From contig NC_092588.1 in the NCBI RefSeq assembly GCF_047663525.1, positions 137,074,501-137,138,500 of the forward strand: a stretch of DNA of 64,000 nt. Direction: 5' to 3'. Shown one piece after another: positions 12,079 through 25,367 of this stretch. The notes below the pieces were generated by a model. It saw nothing but the letters and a program-made list of their open reading frames with translations. It was not told the origin of the DNA and did not search any database. This DNA comes from Anas platyrhynchos (Eukaryota; Chordata; Aves; Anseriformes; Anatidae). Numbering within the stretch: the first letter of the stretch is position 1; the number at the start of each line of letters is the position of its first letter. A program made the translations under genes and the position numbers.

Positions 12079-15000
12079 AGGAAAGACAAAAGGACTTCTT
12101 CAAGGGCTGATAGCAGGTTGATTTGGGAAGCTAAAACATAGATCCAGGTTTACAGCAACACCAAGCCGTGAGGTACAATTTGCAATCTGCTGTTTACTCC
12201 AAGAATAAAATGCCAATATCTGCTGTGTACAAACCTAACAGACAATGCTGTTTGTTTGCCTGGGCGCATGAGGCAGCTCTCAGGAGCTGATCCAAAGCCC
12301 TCTCATTAGAAGGCAGCAGTGGGCTTTTTGTTGACTTCAGTAGATAATAATAGGTCAGATCTCCAGCGGCACATGTTTTCCCAGTCTAAGTGAGGGATTT
12401 CTTGTCCTCTTATTCTTGAGCATCTAGGGAATGTTTATTTCACAAATGTACATACTTATTCCTTGAACATCGGAGAGAAACATCTCTTTAGCACTTTTTA
12501 CATAATAGTTAAACTAACATAATTCAATGACAATATTTTGAAAACAATAGCAAATGTAAGAAAAATGTTAGCATCCTGCATATGTTTTTTTTGGCTGAGA
12601 TCTCCATATTTTATTTGTTTGTTTTTACATACAAAGCCTGGTTAGAAAGGACATCAGAAGGCTGTGAAATAAAATTTGGAAAGGGTGTTTTCTGTATGGT
12701 TCCCAGAAGCAAAGAAGAGCCTTAAAGTGCATATGGACGTAAGAATTCCTGCAGGAATAAACCATTGACTCTCAACTCTACTTCTAAATGAGAGTCAACA
12801 TTTAGAAAATATAAACTGCAGCTTTTTAAACAAATAGCCACATGGATGTGGTTGTGATATCTGAACTTCGATTTCATTGTGCAAGAAAAATTTGTTTTGA
12901 TGCAGAGTGCTTAGGTGTAATGTGACGTTTAGACTTCTACATACAGCATAATGTCACCAATGTAACTTCAACTTTTTGCTTCAATATCCATTTCAACCCC
13001 CAAAATGCACTTAGTAGTGAAAATAAAGTATTTTAATTAATTGGATTTACTTAAGTCTGAAGACAGTAATGGGATGTCAGACACACACCGGCCCCAGGGG
13101 ATGCAGCTGACACCACTGATATTGCTGGATCTTGAACCACAAGGACCCGAGCAATTCTCTTTAGTTCCACCACACTGCACCATGAGACCTGAGGTCTGCA
13201 GTTTTTATTTGCTCTGCACCCTTCTGTCAGCCTTTGCTGCCTTATCTAAGTTACTCTCACTCCAAGATTTGACTGTTCGTGATCCAGTCTAGAAAGCCCC
13301 TTCTTTTTCCATGCATGTCAGGTTTGGGGGACTTTTTGTTACCTGCTATCAGACAGGAGATTTTAGAAGAGCTTGTCTCAAAAGCATGTCTCAAATACCA
13401 GTGAGCCTTTTTGATCCACTACTCCAAATAATATACTGGTGAATGGTATGAATGCTAACAGGAACTATGTAACCTACACTTTGCTGTTCTTCTGAACTAT
13501 GATTAACATATTTAATAAATCTTTGGTGTTTTCTATTTAGTAATAGCCTAAATATGGCATCTCTTCCATAGACTGTGGAAGATTTTCTTTCCTACAGGGG
13601 AAGCTTTCCTTCGTATAGAGACTCTTCCTTTCCTCTGCATTATGCAGGTTTCTGTTGCAAATCTCCAATTGCAGCTCCCTGATGTTAACCTGAATGTTTG
13701 GCTCCCTGGAGAAAGCTGGCATTTCTCGAGATTTTTTAGATAGCATTGTGATAAGAAAAAATAGCATATCTCTTATTGTTGCATATTGCCTTAATTTCAC
13801 ATTCCTAAATCTGGGGATCCAGAACTGACATAAATATTAGCCCTGACACGACCAGATCCTTGACATACATGTTCCTTATAAGAAATCAATACATCAAGTG
13901 TTAGAAAAACATACACTGCAGAGCCCTGAGAGAACTTTCACAGAGTTCAGAGAATTGAATGAAACTTCGCTAATTTCTCCAAACATTGCAAAACAGAATT
14001 GGTATTTTTTGTCCATATATCCTCACACATATCCTCTAGTCCTACCTCTGTTTTGGTTTCCATATCCACATTGTCACATAATTCAGGATTCATTCAAATA
14101 CAGCCCCTTCGCTATTCTTGCTTCTCTTCACGCTTGCTCAGATTTTATCTGAGAAAATTTTAAGAGAAACTTAACACAAGTGGTTGAATAATGTTAGACC
14201 AAAACAGAACATCCCAGAACAAGTATGTTTGGGATAAATGATCTATGACCGAGTGCAGCCATAGAGGAAGGTAGGGATTTTCAAAGAATAATTCTGGAGA
14301 AATATATATGGAAAGAAATAAACAACTAGAATATGGAAGAGGGTGGGAGAAAATATACTTTTTGCTTGCATGGTATCAACTATTTCAGTGGTTTTGGGAT
14401 CCCACCATTGCCTTCTTTCCCCAGTCCAAAGTGGTACAAATCAGCCTATTCTCTCATCCTGTCCACCAAACTTTCCCAAGGTAGTTGCCACTCCTCACCA
14501 CTCTGAGCAGCAGCAAACCCACCTGCACATCAGGCACAGAATTTGCTTTGCTTAGTAGTGCATAAAGCTGGAAAAACTGTTTCTCCAGGGCAAAAGCACC
14601 AGGACAGAAGCCAAAGTCCAACTGGCCAGATACGGGACAGAGACTGTCTAAGGGACTATTCTATTTCAATGTGAGATGTCACTGACTTCATCTTATAGTT
14701 AAAAAACTGAAGGAAAATCAAACAAACGCACAATCTCACTGCAGAAAGAGCAAACCATTAACTATGCATCAAAATTTGAACTGAAGGAGGGCTGACATTA
14801 CTCTATAAAGATACGTGAGAGCTGACCAGGGTGAGCAGAATGGGAGAAGGTGGCTGGAGAGGTAGATGCTGGAAGGGAGGGCAGGACAGGGCAGTGTCCC
14901 CCTCCCCACTTGGCTAGCAAATGAACCAGAGCTGCAGGAGCCTCAGGACAGGACAGACCCGACACCCTTATCCCTCAGAGCTGTCTGAGGCAATCAGAGA

Positions 15001-18000
15001 GGATGGGTGCAGAGGTAATTAGAGGGAATTATATTAAATGCATATAGGATTACAGTTTGTTTTGCCTCTAGCTTTTGTTTTCCAATCCCATAAGCAGAGA
15101 CTGGAAACCAAATCCCATCCTTAATTGGATTGGTCTAAAGGTCAAATATTTAAGTCCCACTGCAGCAACTTTGGTCTTGTTTTACTCTCAAGCCTGCTTA
15201 GTTTTGTTGAGATGAATAAATACAATAATTGAAGGTACCCAATCATGCCAGGGCAAATACCTTCTGTCCAGCCACAAAAATCTGAGAGAATTCAAGGGAC
15301 TTATGCAGGTCTACCCTGACTATTAGTACAGTACCAAACACGTAAGGATCACTGAATACCCCACTGAATGCCTTCTAGCATGTCTTCTTCAAACAACCAG
15401 ACAAACACCCATGTTTCCTGGCAAACTCAGGACTTCCCTGTCTTTCACAAAGTAGAAGATTGTTAAATTCACACCCTACTGTCATCACAGACGTATCCCA
15501 AGTTTCTTCAATGATCCCTGTGTCAGTGACAAACACAAAATCACATGGGAAGTCAGAGGCAAGGAGAGGAATTGGACACAGGTTTCCTAAAGCAGAGGGT
15601 AGTTCCCTAATTACGAGGAGCTTTGCAGATTAGAGAACCAGAAGGCAACCTCGTGATCAGCTATTCTCTGTTCCTGCAGAACATGGGCTATAAACACTCC
15701 CTGAATTAATTCCTCTGTATTATCAGTACTCATATTTTTCGGTTCACAGACCCCTACAAATTTTCCAACAGTAAAGCAGATTGCTGTAAAGTTTAAGCTT
15801 CCTGACAACAGGCAGTTTTATCCTAGTTTCCATTTGTTATTGCTGGCAGGTAATCCATTAAAACCAGACAAAAACTCCTGAACTAAAGGTATTCTGAGCA
15901 ACTGCTGAACTTGATTTAAACATCAAAAAACTCACCACAACTTTTGGCAAATAATTTTGACAGCCGCTTACCCTCATATCAATATATATTATGTGTTTAC
16001 AGACATAGACTGGTTTTGTTTTTAGTGGTAGAATTCAGGCATCATGATTTATGATTTTCATGCCTTATCTGAAGTGTCCAGGATAGTGGTTATGTGTATG
16101 AGTAGAACATATCTTTTAATCCCGAGAAGAAACTCAGGTGTAAGATGAAAAAGTATGATTTTATATATAATTATGGAGAAATATAAATTATATCTGGTCA
16201 TACTGCAAACATGGAAATACAATCAAATACTAAAGTATCTTGATAAGAGCAATGAAAGTTTCAAGGTGTTCCATACTAATATTTTTTAATGTTAAGAGTA
16301 AAAAAAAAAAAACAAAACAAAACAAAAAAAATAAAATTGTTAACAATCAATGCAGATACTCTAAACTTGAACATAGTTTCACACACAAACACACAAAAAG
16401 TGATAAAAAATGATTGATAACATCGTGAAAACAGTTAGCAAATTACCTGCAGGACTGCAGTTTTTGCCACCTGTGCTGGTAAATGCAGATGGAGAACTCC
16501 ATCAGATAGGGTGGTTTCTAGGGAGCTTCTCAGGAATTAGTTGCAGGTCCACCTGTTTTTGTTGTTTTTACAGCAAGCCACATCAAACACAAAACCATTG
16601 CTGAGGAAATCCTTATAAGCAATGAGGATGGATACACACAGAAGAGAGTTGATGAACCGAGGGTTTTAGGCCTGGTGCCATCGAACCCAGTCCTACTGGG
16701 TCACTGCACAGGAACACCAAAGGCATACCAGTGCTTCAGACACCAGGAGATGTATCCTGGAAAGCACTGCCTGAAAACAGCTCCCAGAGGGGCTGTTAGG
16801 AAGGGCTATGAACCATGCTCAAATGGTTCGCTGGGGACTGGCAGTACAAGAGGACAGGTTTAAGATCTAACAAGATCTTGTGATTTTCAGAGGTGCAGAG
16901 AAGGGAAGTTACTCACTACCTGTGGATAGCACCAGCTGTGGACTATTTCACTTCGTGAAAAGGACACTGAGGTCTCTGGAGAAGACTCTATTACACCAAA
17001 ACAAGAGTAAGAATGCGGAAACATTCTTTACACGTACAGACTACAGGAATTGAATTCATTCAGCCAAAAAAAAAAATGTTAAGGGTGAATGCAATCTGAC
17101 ACACCCAGGTCATTATTGTAATGCTGAAGTTTCATAATCCAATATCTGGAGAAGTAGGAAAAGACAGCTTGTCTCTTACGAAACGGCCACAAAAACTACT
17201 ATCTATGCAAACATATGCAATTCTGGGATTGTTTAAAAGAGCAGCAGGGGTGAGAGAAGCATATAGGGAGCATCACATAAGCTTCAGATAAAACCACAAG
17301 CATACTTAGGCAGCTTTGACTTGGTTTAAAGCTGCAACTCAATTTAAAGCACTCTACCCAGAGGCTGAGAGTAAAGAAACTTGTTTAATTCCTCTCAGGT
17401 GTAGGTGTTTGACATTTGATGCTGTTGCACTTATTTTCAAGGAACACACATAAGGAAATATATGGCTCCATTACAACTTTCCAAACAAAGGACCACGAAG
17501 ACTAATAAGTTTTAAATGCTCAGGTTAGGAAAAGTAATAGGACCATTAGAGAGACAAAGCATCAGTATCAAATATTATCCCAGTGTGAGAAAGATACAAC
17601 AAAAATGCTTGGAGTTAAACCCTATGAATTTAGATTAAAAACCTCCTGGTTGTGCCTTGAAGACAAAAATAGTGAGGATAATTATCTTTATGTTATCAGT
17701 TGAGTATTCTTTAGCATGGGTGGATTCACTGTCTCTTGCAACCATTTGAACAAAAGTGGATCTTTTAGACAAGCCCAAGTCACTGAGATTTGAACAGGGG
17801 CACCAGCATCAGACAAAATGTGACTGCCTGTGCAATGCAAAAAGTTACACTGCATCTCTTAATGCTTGTTTCTTTTTTACAACGTCAGAATGAGCATGTA
17901 AGCACTGCCACTTGCACATCTTCTGCTCATTCTTCTGAGAGGTTCTGAAAACTGATAAATGAAAAACTGATCATGCTGTTTCTTCATCTCCTCCTTTCCC

Positions 18001-18511
18001 CACACAGTTGCAAGAAAAAATAAAATAAAAAATAAAAATTAAAATAAATAAAATAGTCTCTTAAGTAGGTCACTCTGGCAAAAGCACAGAGTATGTGTAA
18101 ATAGAGTCAGGGATTTTCCCATTAGCTATTTGGAAAAAAAAAGTTTCAGTGATCAGTCCAAACACTGCTTCTGTCAGAAATGACCCAGGAAAAACAGTAA
18201 AAGTAAATTCAGTATAAAATATAGTAAGAACAGCTTCTGATGTAGAGAAGTTTGTTTTCTAATAAATACATCATGAGAAAATAAACTAATTGAATTCAGT
18301 CTCTGACCTATGGCAGAAGAAGTACGCTAAAGGGATCACAGTGCAAGAGCTGGGTGTCATGCTAATACACTGTGAATGTGCCTTAAATCCCAAACCTGGA
18401 AGTGATAAATGCTTAAATGAGATTACTTCTGCTGAATATTCATGCTGTAATTAGTTGATCTATGCAAGTTCTACACAAAGATTTGACAAAATAAATAACT
18501 AGACAGAGCCT

Positions 18512-18537
18512 GGGGGGGGGGGGGGGGGGGGGGGGGG
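18512..18537 (+). repeat. G26 homopolymer
   Basis: Twenty-six consecutive G residues are followed by AGGG. The tract can form quadruplex structures and is prone to length errors in sequencing. Confidence 0.95.
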
Positions 18538-20996
18538 AGGGTAGCGAATCTTGATCTCTCTGTTTACAAGGACCTAAAGAGGTAAGAAATTTTCAAAGCA
18601 AGACAAAATCAGAGGCATCAAACCACTGTTGACAACCTGAGCTCTCAGTTCTGCATCAAGAGAAAATTAACTCCCTCTTTCAGTACAAAGTGCTCGTACT
18701 TTATTTGATTCTACATCGAAGACAATTTTTAAAGTTTAAAGTTAAACAGCTTGCACCCGCTCTCCCGAGCAGGTTTTCAGCAGAGAGCTTCAAAAGACTG
18801 GTCACTGCTTCAGACTTTGCACCATTGCAAGTTCCTATGCAAAACAGGACTATTTGAGGTAACTCATGGTGCCCACTGCCAGGAAGAAATTGGGACCCCT
18901 TAAATCCATGGGCTCTGCCCTTAATATCTGTGTGTTTTTATTTTATCATGGGTTTTTACTCACTCTTTTATTGTTCCATCAGCCTCCACTCTAGATCATG
19001 ATGAAAACACTCATTATGATGGAGCCAAGTATGCATGTGAAGGCCTGACAAGGCAATTTAGAGGTGTTATGTTTAAGCTAAATCCTCAGAAATACACGCT
19101 GAATTGAGGTGATTAAAAAATAAATAAATAAAATCAGTGGACAAAAGCAGAAAGGGAAAGGGAGGGGAACATCCTTAAAGAGTTAGTTAAATACCCCAAT
19201 TCAGAGGAGTTTGGGGACAAGTGTGATTATCCACAGCTTTGCTGGCTTCACCAGGGCTTTAGCCAGCTATGGGAGCCTATCTGTGGACATTGCCCAGCCT
19301 GGCTTCCTACATCTGAGAGCAGCTCCAAACTTCAAAGACACTTTTTTTTTTTTTTCCTCTAGTGTCTGCTGCCACCAACTGATTGATCTTTTACTTAAAA
19401 GAAATTTCAAAGGAAATCAGAAAGCTTTGCCGCATGCTTGGAAAAGAGTGCTCTTGGATGGGTCAAGGCCATTTCATTCCTGGCTGTAACACATTAAGCA
19501 TCCACAAGACAAATGCAAAAAATCAAGTGATTAGCATCTGTAAAGATTCCTGGAGCAGGTAGATTATATAAAAATGTGTTGTTGTTAATGGCAATATATG
19601 CAGTTCTCAGAACAGGAAAAAAAAGAATTCTTGCAGCTTCTTTAATTAATTGGGCCTCAATTTTCTGAAGTACAGAGTACAGCAACTGACAACTCAGCTG
19701 GTCTCTCTACCCCTTTGCTTTCTCATAAGTCCTATGCATACCTTGAAACAACATATGTGGATTTTTTTTTTTATTAAGATCTAGGACTCTGATTTTATTT
19801 CCCTGAAAATTCTAATCATTTTATTCATGTGCTTCTAGTAGATAAAAGGAAAAGAAACAGTAATCTATAAAATACATTATAACAACATATAAAAGGGTTC
19901 AGCTGCAGAAGAAATGGACAAGAGAGAATTATCAATATGACAACAAAGAAAAGTGTGCAAGATACGTGGGAAATGCAGAATAAGAATAATCTGTATGCTA
20001 TCAGCTGTCCTTATAGCCATAATACCATGCCCTCAGGCCTGATGACTCAAATACCAGTATGCTTTGATATAATACGTGTTATAGCATATACAACTGGCTA
20101 TTATTGACTATTTGATTAAACTTGACCTCATTTGTAGATAGGATTCACTCTCTGTAGGTGGATAGAAGGAATTTTCCCAAATCACATTTTATTACTGCCA
20201 ATGGAGGGAAAAGTTCCCTGCAATCTAGTCTATATAAAACATGGCAAAATGAAATGATTTGTGCCAGACTTTCCCCTCTTCTGTGGACAACATAAATTTT
20301 GTCTTTATGAAAAATGTTATCTCAAAGACTACAGCTAATTTTAGAAATTACAGGGATTAACTATTCTAGTTATCTAAAACTATCTTACCCAAATGTTTAT
20401 ATATTAGCCAAAAACTTCAGATCAGCTGTCCAAATGAACCTATGCTAAGGTTGTCTTCTTGTTTGTTTGTTTTCCTGGTATACATGCCTACATATAAACT
20501 CCTAAACCACTGTTTACAAAGGGAGTTTGGCACAAAGAGTGGCTCAGGGCTTGTTTAACAGACAGAACTGAGACCCAAGCAGAAGTATCTGAGATCGGTC
20601 AAGGTGGGTTCTGTTCCTGCTTTTGGCTGATCATATATATGTATTTGTGCGTGGTAAAAACCGGTCTAGGTTAAAAAGCCACAAAGCATGGGCTGATGTG
20701 CCCACATTGGCAGTACCAGTGTGACACCTCGTGGGCACTCTCTGCGACAGCAATAGGCTGAGTCAAATGAACAAATTCTTTAAATGGGTTGTTAAAAAAA
20801 AAAAAAAAAAAAGAAAAAAGAAAAAGAGAGAACAGAAAAGCTAATATGAGGAACGAGGAAAATATGGAGTTATATGTTTGAGAAAAAATATTTACAGAAG
20901 CCACAGAAGGAGGAAGAACATCTATGGTTTACAAGTGTACTCAACGTATGATAAAAGTTTTGTGACAGGAACGGCAAATACATCATATGCTGGCCG

Positions 20997-21043
20997 TCAA
21001 GTATTGCAACACACACGGTCGGGCTGTGTGTTGCAATACTTGA
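20997..21043. repeat. inverted repeat, 19-bp perfect arms, 9-nt loop
   Basis: The left arm is 20997-21015 (TCAAGTATTGCAACACACA), the loop 21016-21024 and the right arm 21025-21043, an exact reverse complement of the left arm. It could be a local fold-back duplication or the stem of a small RNA precursor. The stem is short for an animal miRNA, and no family is recognised. Confidence 0.9.
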
Positions 21044-21800
21044 GGAATTTTCGACACAACTCCCACATAGTAAAGGAAATAGTCACCAGCACATGCACCA
21101 AGAGGAGACTTCATGAGCAGGAATGGGACTTTTTTCCACAGGGTGTGGCACAGCTCTTTCAATCCAGTCATGCTGAAAACTGTAATTTCCCCCAGTCTGA
21201 CACATCATTTGTGGTAGTGGGGCACTGCATTGGTGCCCTGACCTTAAATAAATAAATTCATTTAAAATAATAATCTTTGCTTCCCCAAAGTCTGTTATTT
21301 GCATGCCACTCTTACTGTGTGAGTGACACATTAGTGCTGAAGCAAATCAGCCCAAGACATTTCCCCAATAATTCTGCCAGTCTCACAAATTATGGAAATT
21401 AAAGATCAGCAAATGAAGGTGAATTCTGGTAACAATGCAGTGGTGTCAACTCTGTTCAAATAGTAGGCACAGAGAGAATAAACATATTTGCCCAGATTGC
21501 CAAGAAACTTGAGAGGTAAGAATGGGAGCCCAAGTGGACATCAGGGACCTTACAGGTGACAACCATGTCATTTAGACACCTGAAACTCCATTTCTATGTT
21601 CTACATGCTGGGTTTGAGTCCAGAAGTACTGCTCCATGGCTGACTAACCGATATGAGCTTGTTTCCCACCTCACACCATTTTGGAACTCGAGCATAAATC
21701 CTAAAGCCTCGGATGGGAACACTTAGCAGAACTGAGCTCAGTGCGAAACACGGCAGGGAGAACAGCACTGCACCAATTATTTGCATAACTAATGCATAGT

Positions 21801-21823
21801 TAAACCCTAACGCTTAGGGTTTA
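21801..21823. repeat. short inverted repeat with telomere-like arms
   Basis: The 10-bp arms TAAACCCTAA and TTAGGGTTTA flank a CGC loop, so one CCCTAA and one TTAGGG face each other. Its size is compatible with chance. Confidence 0.85.
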
Positions 21824-24532
21824 TACCCATAAAGTGGCAGAAATTAGTTTTAGGCTTCCTCAGAGCAAGCCTGTGCTCTAAATTCCTAGCTACAGGGAAT
21901 TCCACAAAACAATGTGCTTCAGCTCATGTATTAAAATGAAGCCACTGTGCAACCAGAATGGAAACTTTAACAAAGAGAAGAAACACGGGGGGCTCTTTTC
22001 TTTAGCCCACAGATTATACATTTCAGGCTTTGCCTCCTGGGTTATTTGTTCATTTTTCATCAGATAACCACAGTGGGTTTTATTTTGTTGTCTTTTGTTT
22101 AAAGAAATCATTCAGAAAATAGGGAGTGGTACCAGAAAATCCCTCTTGTAGCTGGATACCTGTGACACTGCTTCACAAGAAAGTGGTTCTTAGGGCTTGC
22201 TTTCCACCTGGACCTAGGAGCTTCACAAGCTGATGCCAATCTTATGATGCCAATATATATTCAGATATATATCAGAACTTATATGATGATACTTATGACT
22301 GTAGCAAGTGTTGTATAAGAGCAAATCAGGTGTCTTATTGCAACACCTTTGTTGTGCTGCAATCCTTCATACACAGTTCTATTGCTAAGTGATATGCAAA
22401 GAAAGCAGAAGTTTAAATGTCTTTTCCAAATCACAGGCATGTATCACTGCTATTCTCAGATATCTTAATGCCTTAATTACAACTTTGGCTAAAGACCATC
22501 TTGGGAATCATCCAACTGCAAGCTGTAAAATAGAAATAATGTTGCTACTGCAAAAGTACATTTTAGCTTTAATTCAGTAAAGATCTCCTGCCTTGGGAAT
22601 GCACAAACTGCCATATTTATAAAGAAATGAATGTGCTAGGTTTGTTATTGTACTGCACCATCCACAATTAAGATTATCTTGCTGTAGGCCTTCAGTGATA
22701 CGCTTGCTTGATGCCCAGTGAGTGTTGAAAAAGACCCACTATGCTGAATGCAGAGGAACCAAAGAAGGGAAGGAGTAGGTAGTAAGGAAGTTTGTCACTG
22801 AGCCAAAGGGAATGGAGCTGGGAGGAAAAACTAAGGTTTGAAGTCATACGAGCTTGGAGAATTTAAGTAGCTTAAAATGGACAATCAACATTTATAGAAA
22901 CTTTTCATCTCCGTAACTCTCTTCTAAAATAACTTTCCCCACCCCCACCCTTGCCAGCACATTATTTGATGATACCAGCATAATACTTGGCTATCATACT
23001 GATGAATGCAACAGAAAATCCTTGTACAAAATAACTAGCTGCAGAACTGAGTATAAATACTGTACAGTAAACAGGAAAAAAAGCTGGTGTCAGAAAAAAA
23101 GACAAACAATGGAGCACTATTCATTGGAGGCACTGAACAAGGCATTATCTTAAGGCCTCTGGTTTGTCCTATATTTACCTTTCTACTGTCTGAATGTATG
23201 CCTCTCATCATGTTATGGCAATTAAAAGGGTAACTGGATATTTGTTGTCCCTTCTTAAGTAATATAAACTTATTCTCAAGTTTGTAATGCTTCTGAAGCA
23301 CTAAGTAAACATTTCAGAAAATTTGAACTTTACCCTTTCTCCTCCATAGCTTCTTTTATTGCAGTTCTGGAAAGGACAAATTCCACACCTGGTTTGCCAG
23401 AAAAGCCTGAAGCCTTAGCACACCGCACCTGAGTTTACAGCTACTGGACCAGGTGGCAAGGACAGTTGCAACACTGTCCTTGCTTAAGCTTAAGACTTCC
23501 AGTTGTGTGTGGCTGAATTCCCACATCACATCAGACTTGAGCACAAACTTAGCTCAAATGTTGGGCAGCAGGAAGGAAGACAAGTGAGCAGGTACATGAC
23601 CAGTGGTAGATTTATGCTTGCCTTCCATTCCCTGTGAGGAAGCATAGTAAATACAGCGGTCAGGTTTTAAGGTACTAACACTATTAAGGAGTCATTCAAA
23701 ACTGAGCTACGCTAATCTCATCATGAAGAATCCAGAAAAAGCTGTGGAATTGAAGTTGTACGCCAAGTTTTCATTTCCTAGAAAAATTATTTTACTTAGG
23801 CATTTTCTGGGAAAATATTAGTTATTTCAGAAGGGCAACAGTACTAACATTCTGTGTTTCTTGTCTTCAGTATTCCCACTAGAGAGCTTACATATTCTCT
23901 GAGATCTGCAAAATCAGTAGTCATAAACAAATTTCTTACTGGTGTATTCCTAATGATCTAATTCCTTGTAACTTAAACAGCTACCACAGGTCAGGAGCCC
24001 TTCAGCAGGCAGATAGGTACTGGTTAATTTCCTCACACTGCCTTCCTTTTGCCTTGATAAAAACTGAATAAAAGGTAAATGCACCAGTGCAAACAAAACA
24101 CCTACCCAACAAGCCACATAGCTAGAACAAAGCAGTGTATTCTGTCTCCAAACTCTTTTTCTTAGTTGTGGCTGAATTTAGACAATCACACAAGTATTAG
24201 CCAGAAAGAGCAGTGCTCATTGCCAATAGTCTCAGAAGAAGCACTGTAAATGGAAGATGTCTAAATAGTCATGCTGAATACACAAAACAAACCCCTTATG
24301 AAATAGATTTACCTATACAGCTATTGGAGTTTTAGCACCTTCATCTACCACCAGGCCTGCATCTTATCTGTTTGTTTTTTTTTTCCACTAATGCAGGTAA
24401 AAATCCTTCCTATTATCATTAATCTATTGGCCACACATACAAATAATTTGACATTTTGCTTATCAGTATATACCTCTTCAAATCTTATCACTTATATTAT
24501 TCACCACTTGTGAGGAATGTTTTAACAATTCC

Positions 24533-24562
24533 AATTCGTGTCCATAAATTCGTGTCCATAAA
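24533..24562 (+). repeat. 14-bp tandem duplication
   Basis: Two perfect adjacent copies of AATTCGTGTCCATA lie at 24533-24546 and 24547-24560. It is a simple slippage duplication with no function suggested. Confidence 0.85.
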
Positions 24563-24904
24563 GAACAATTCTGTTTGAATCCTGTCTGCCTGGGCCCTGC
24601 ACTGGCAGTTTAATTCTTGAACCACAGATGCAGTGTGTCCCAGTCTCCCCCTCATTCCAGTCAATTTATCAAGTCTTCAGAAAACACTCCTTAAATTTAT
24701 GAACCTGTTTGCTTTTGTTATTCCTGACTTCTAGTTCTAACAGTTACAGTTTTTTTCTGTCTTCTTCGAGATTGATTTAACACTGCTATAGATGTTATGT
24801 AGATGACTGTGAATAGCTGGGAAAGAATGTTTTAATTGCTCGTGAGTCGTCAACCTGTTTGGGAGTTTCAGAACAACTGATAATAACTGGTGACTGCTGG
24901 TGAC

Positions 24905-25367
24905 TGTTATGAGATCCTTGGTATCTGGCCAGGGGGGCCAAGAGATTAAGAGGAAGAAAAAAGAAGCTGAAGGACGGTTGGGAGACAAGACCTGCGGAGA
25001 GTGTACAGGGAGTGTTCCATAAACTTGGAATAGTGCCGAGTAAGTACAAAGGGTGAGAGGAAGACTACGAGCCTTCAGCATGAAAGACCCCTAGAGACCC
25101 CCAGAGGAGACTGATGCGCATGCTCCAGTAGGAGGAACTGGACCCCGGAAGCTAATTATAATAATCTACTTTTTTAGAAGTAGTAATGAATATGTATTAG
25201 TCTAGGTGCATAAAGATCAGCTGCTTGATGTAACTGGTGTGCGTCCTGGTGGAGCAGAGACTCCCGGTGCACCCAGCGCTGTTTGCTTACCTCTATTCCT
25301 TTATATTCTTTTAATAAATCCTATTTTTTTATTTAATCCTAATTTGAATCCTGAGCCATTTATAACA
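24905..25367 (+). mobile_element. solo LTR of an avian endogenous retrovirus
   Basis: The segment has the plan of a retroviral LTR. It starts TGTTAT and ends ATAACA (short terminal inverted repeats). A purine-rich U3 is followed by the block CTCCCGGTGCACCCAGCG, then TTTATATTC and AATAAA (25313-25318) with a T-rich U5. No gag, pol or env sequence and no primer-binding site follow, so this is a solo LTR left by recombination between two LTRs. I see no clean target-site duplication at these ends, so the boundaries are approximate. The family is not assigned. Confidence 0.75.

Larger units (their letters stand above)
10541..24904. other. gene desert between STEAP4 and the LTR at 24.9 kb
   Basis: In 14 kb I find no exon with a recognisable protein, no RNA gene and no clear CR1. 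It holds simple repeats (10991-11022, 16300-16335, 18018-18054, 20790-20830), a G26 run (18512-18537), a 20-bp perfect palindrome (12059-12078), a hairpin with 19-bp arms (20997-21043) and a short inverted telomere-like motif (21801-21823). Open frames here are below about 130 codons and look like chance. Confidence 0.55.

Noticed and set aside
20878..21255. 125-codon + strand frame including the hairpin
   Set aside because: The composition is low in recognisable motifs, frames on the other strand are equally open, and part of it is just the inverted repeat.
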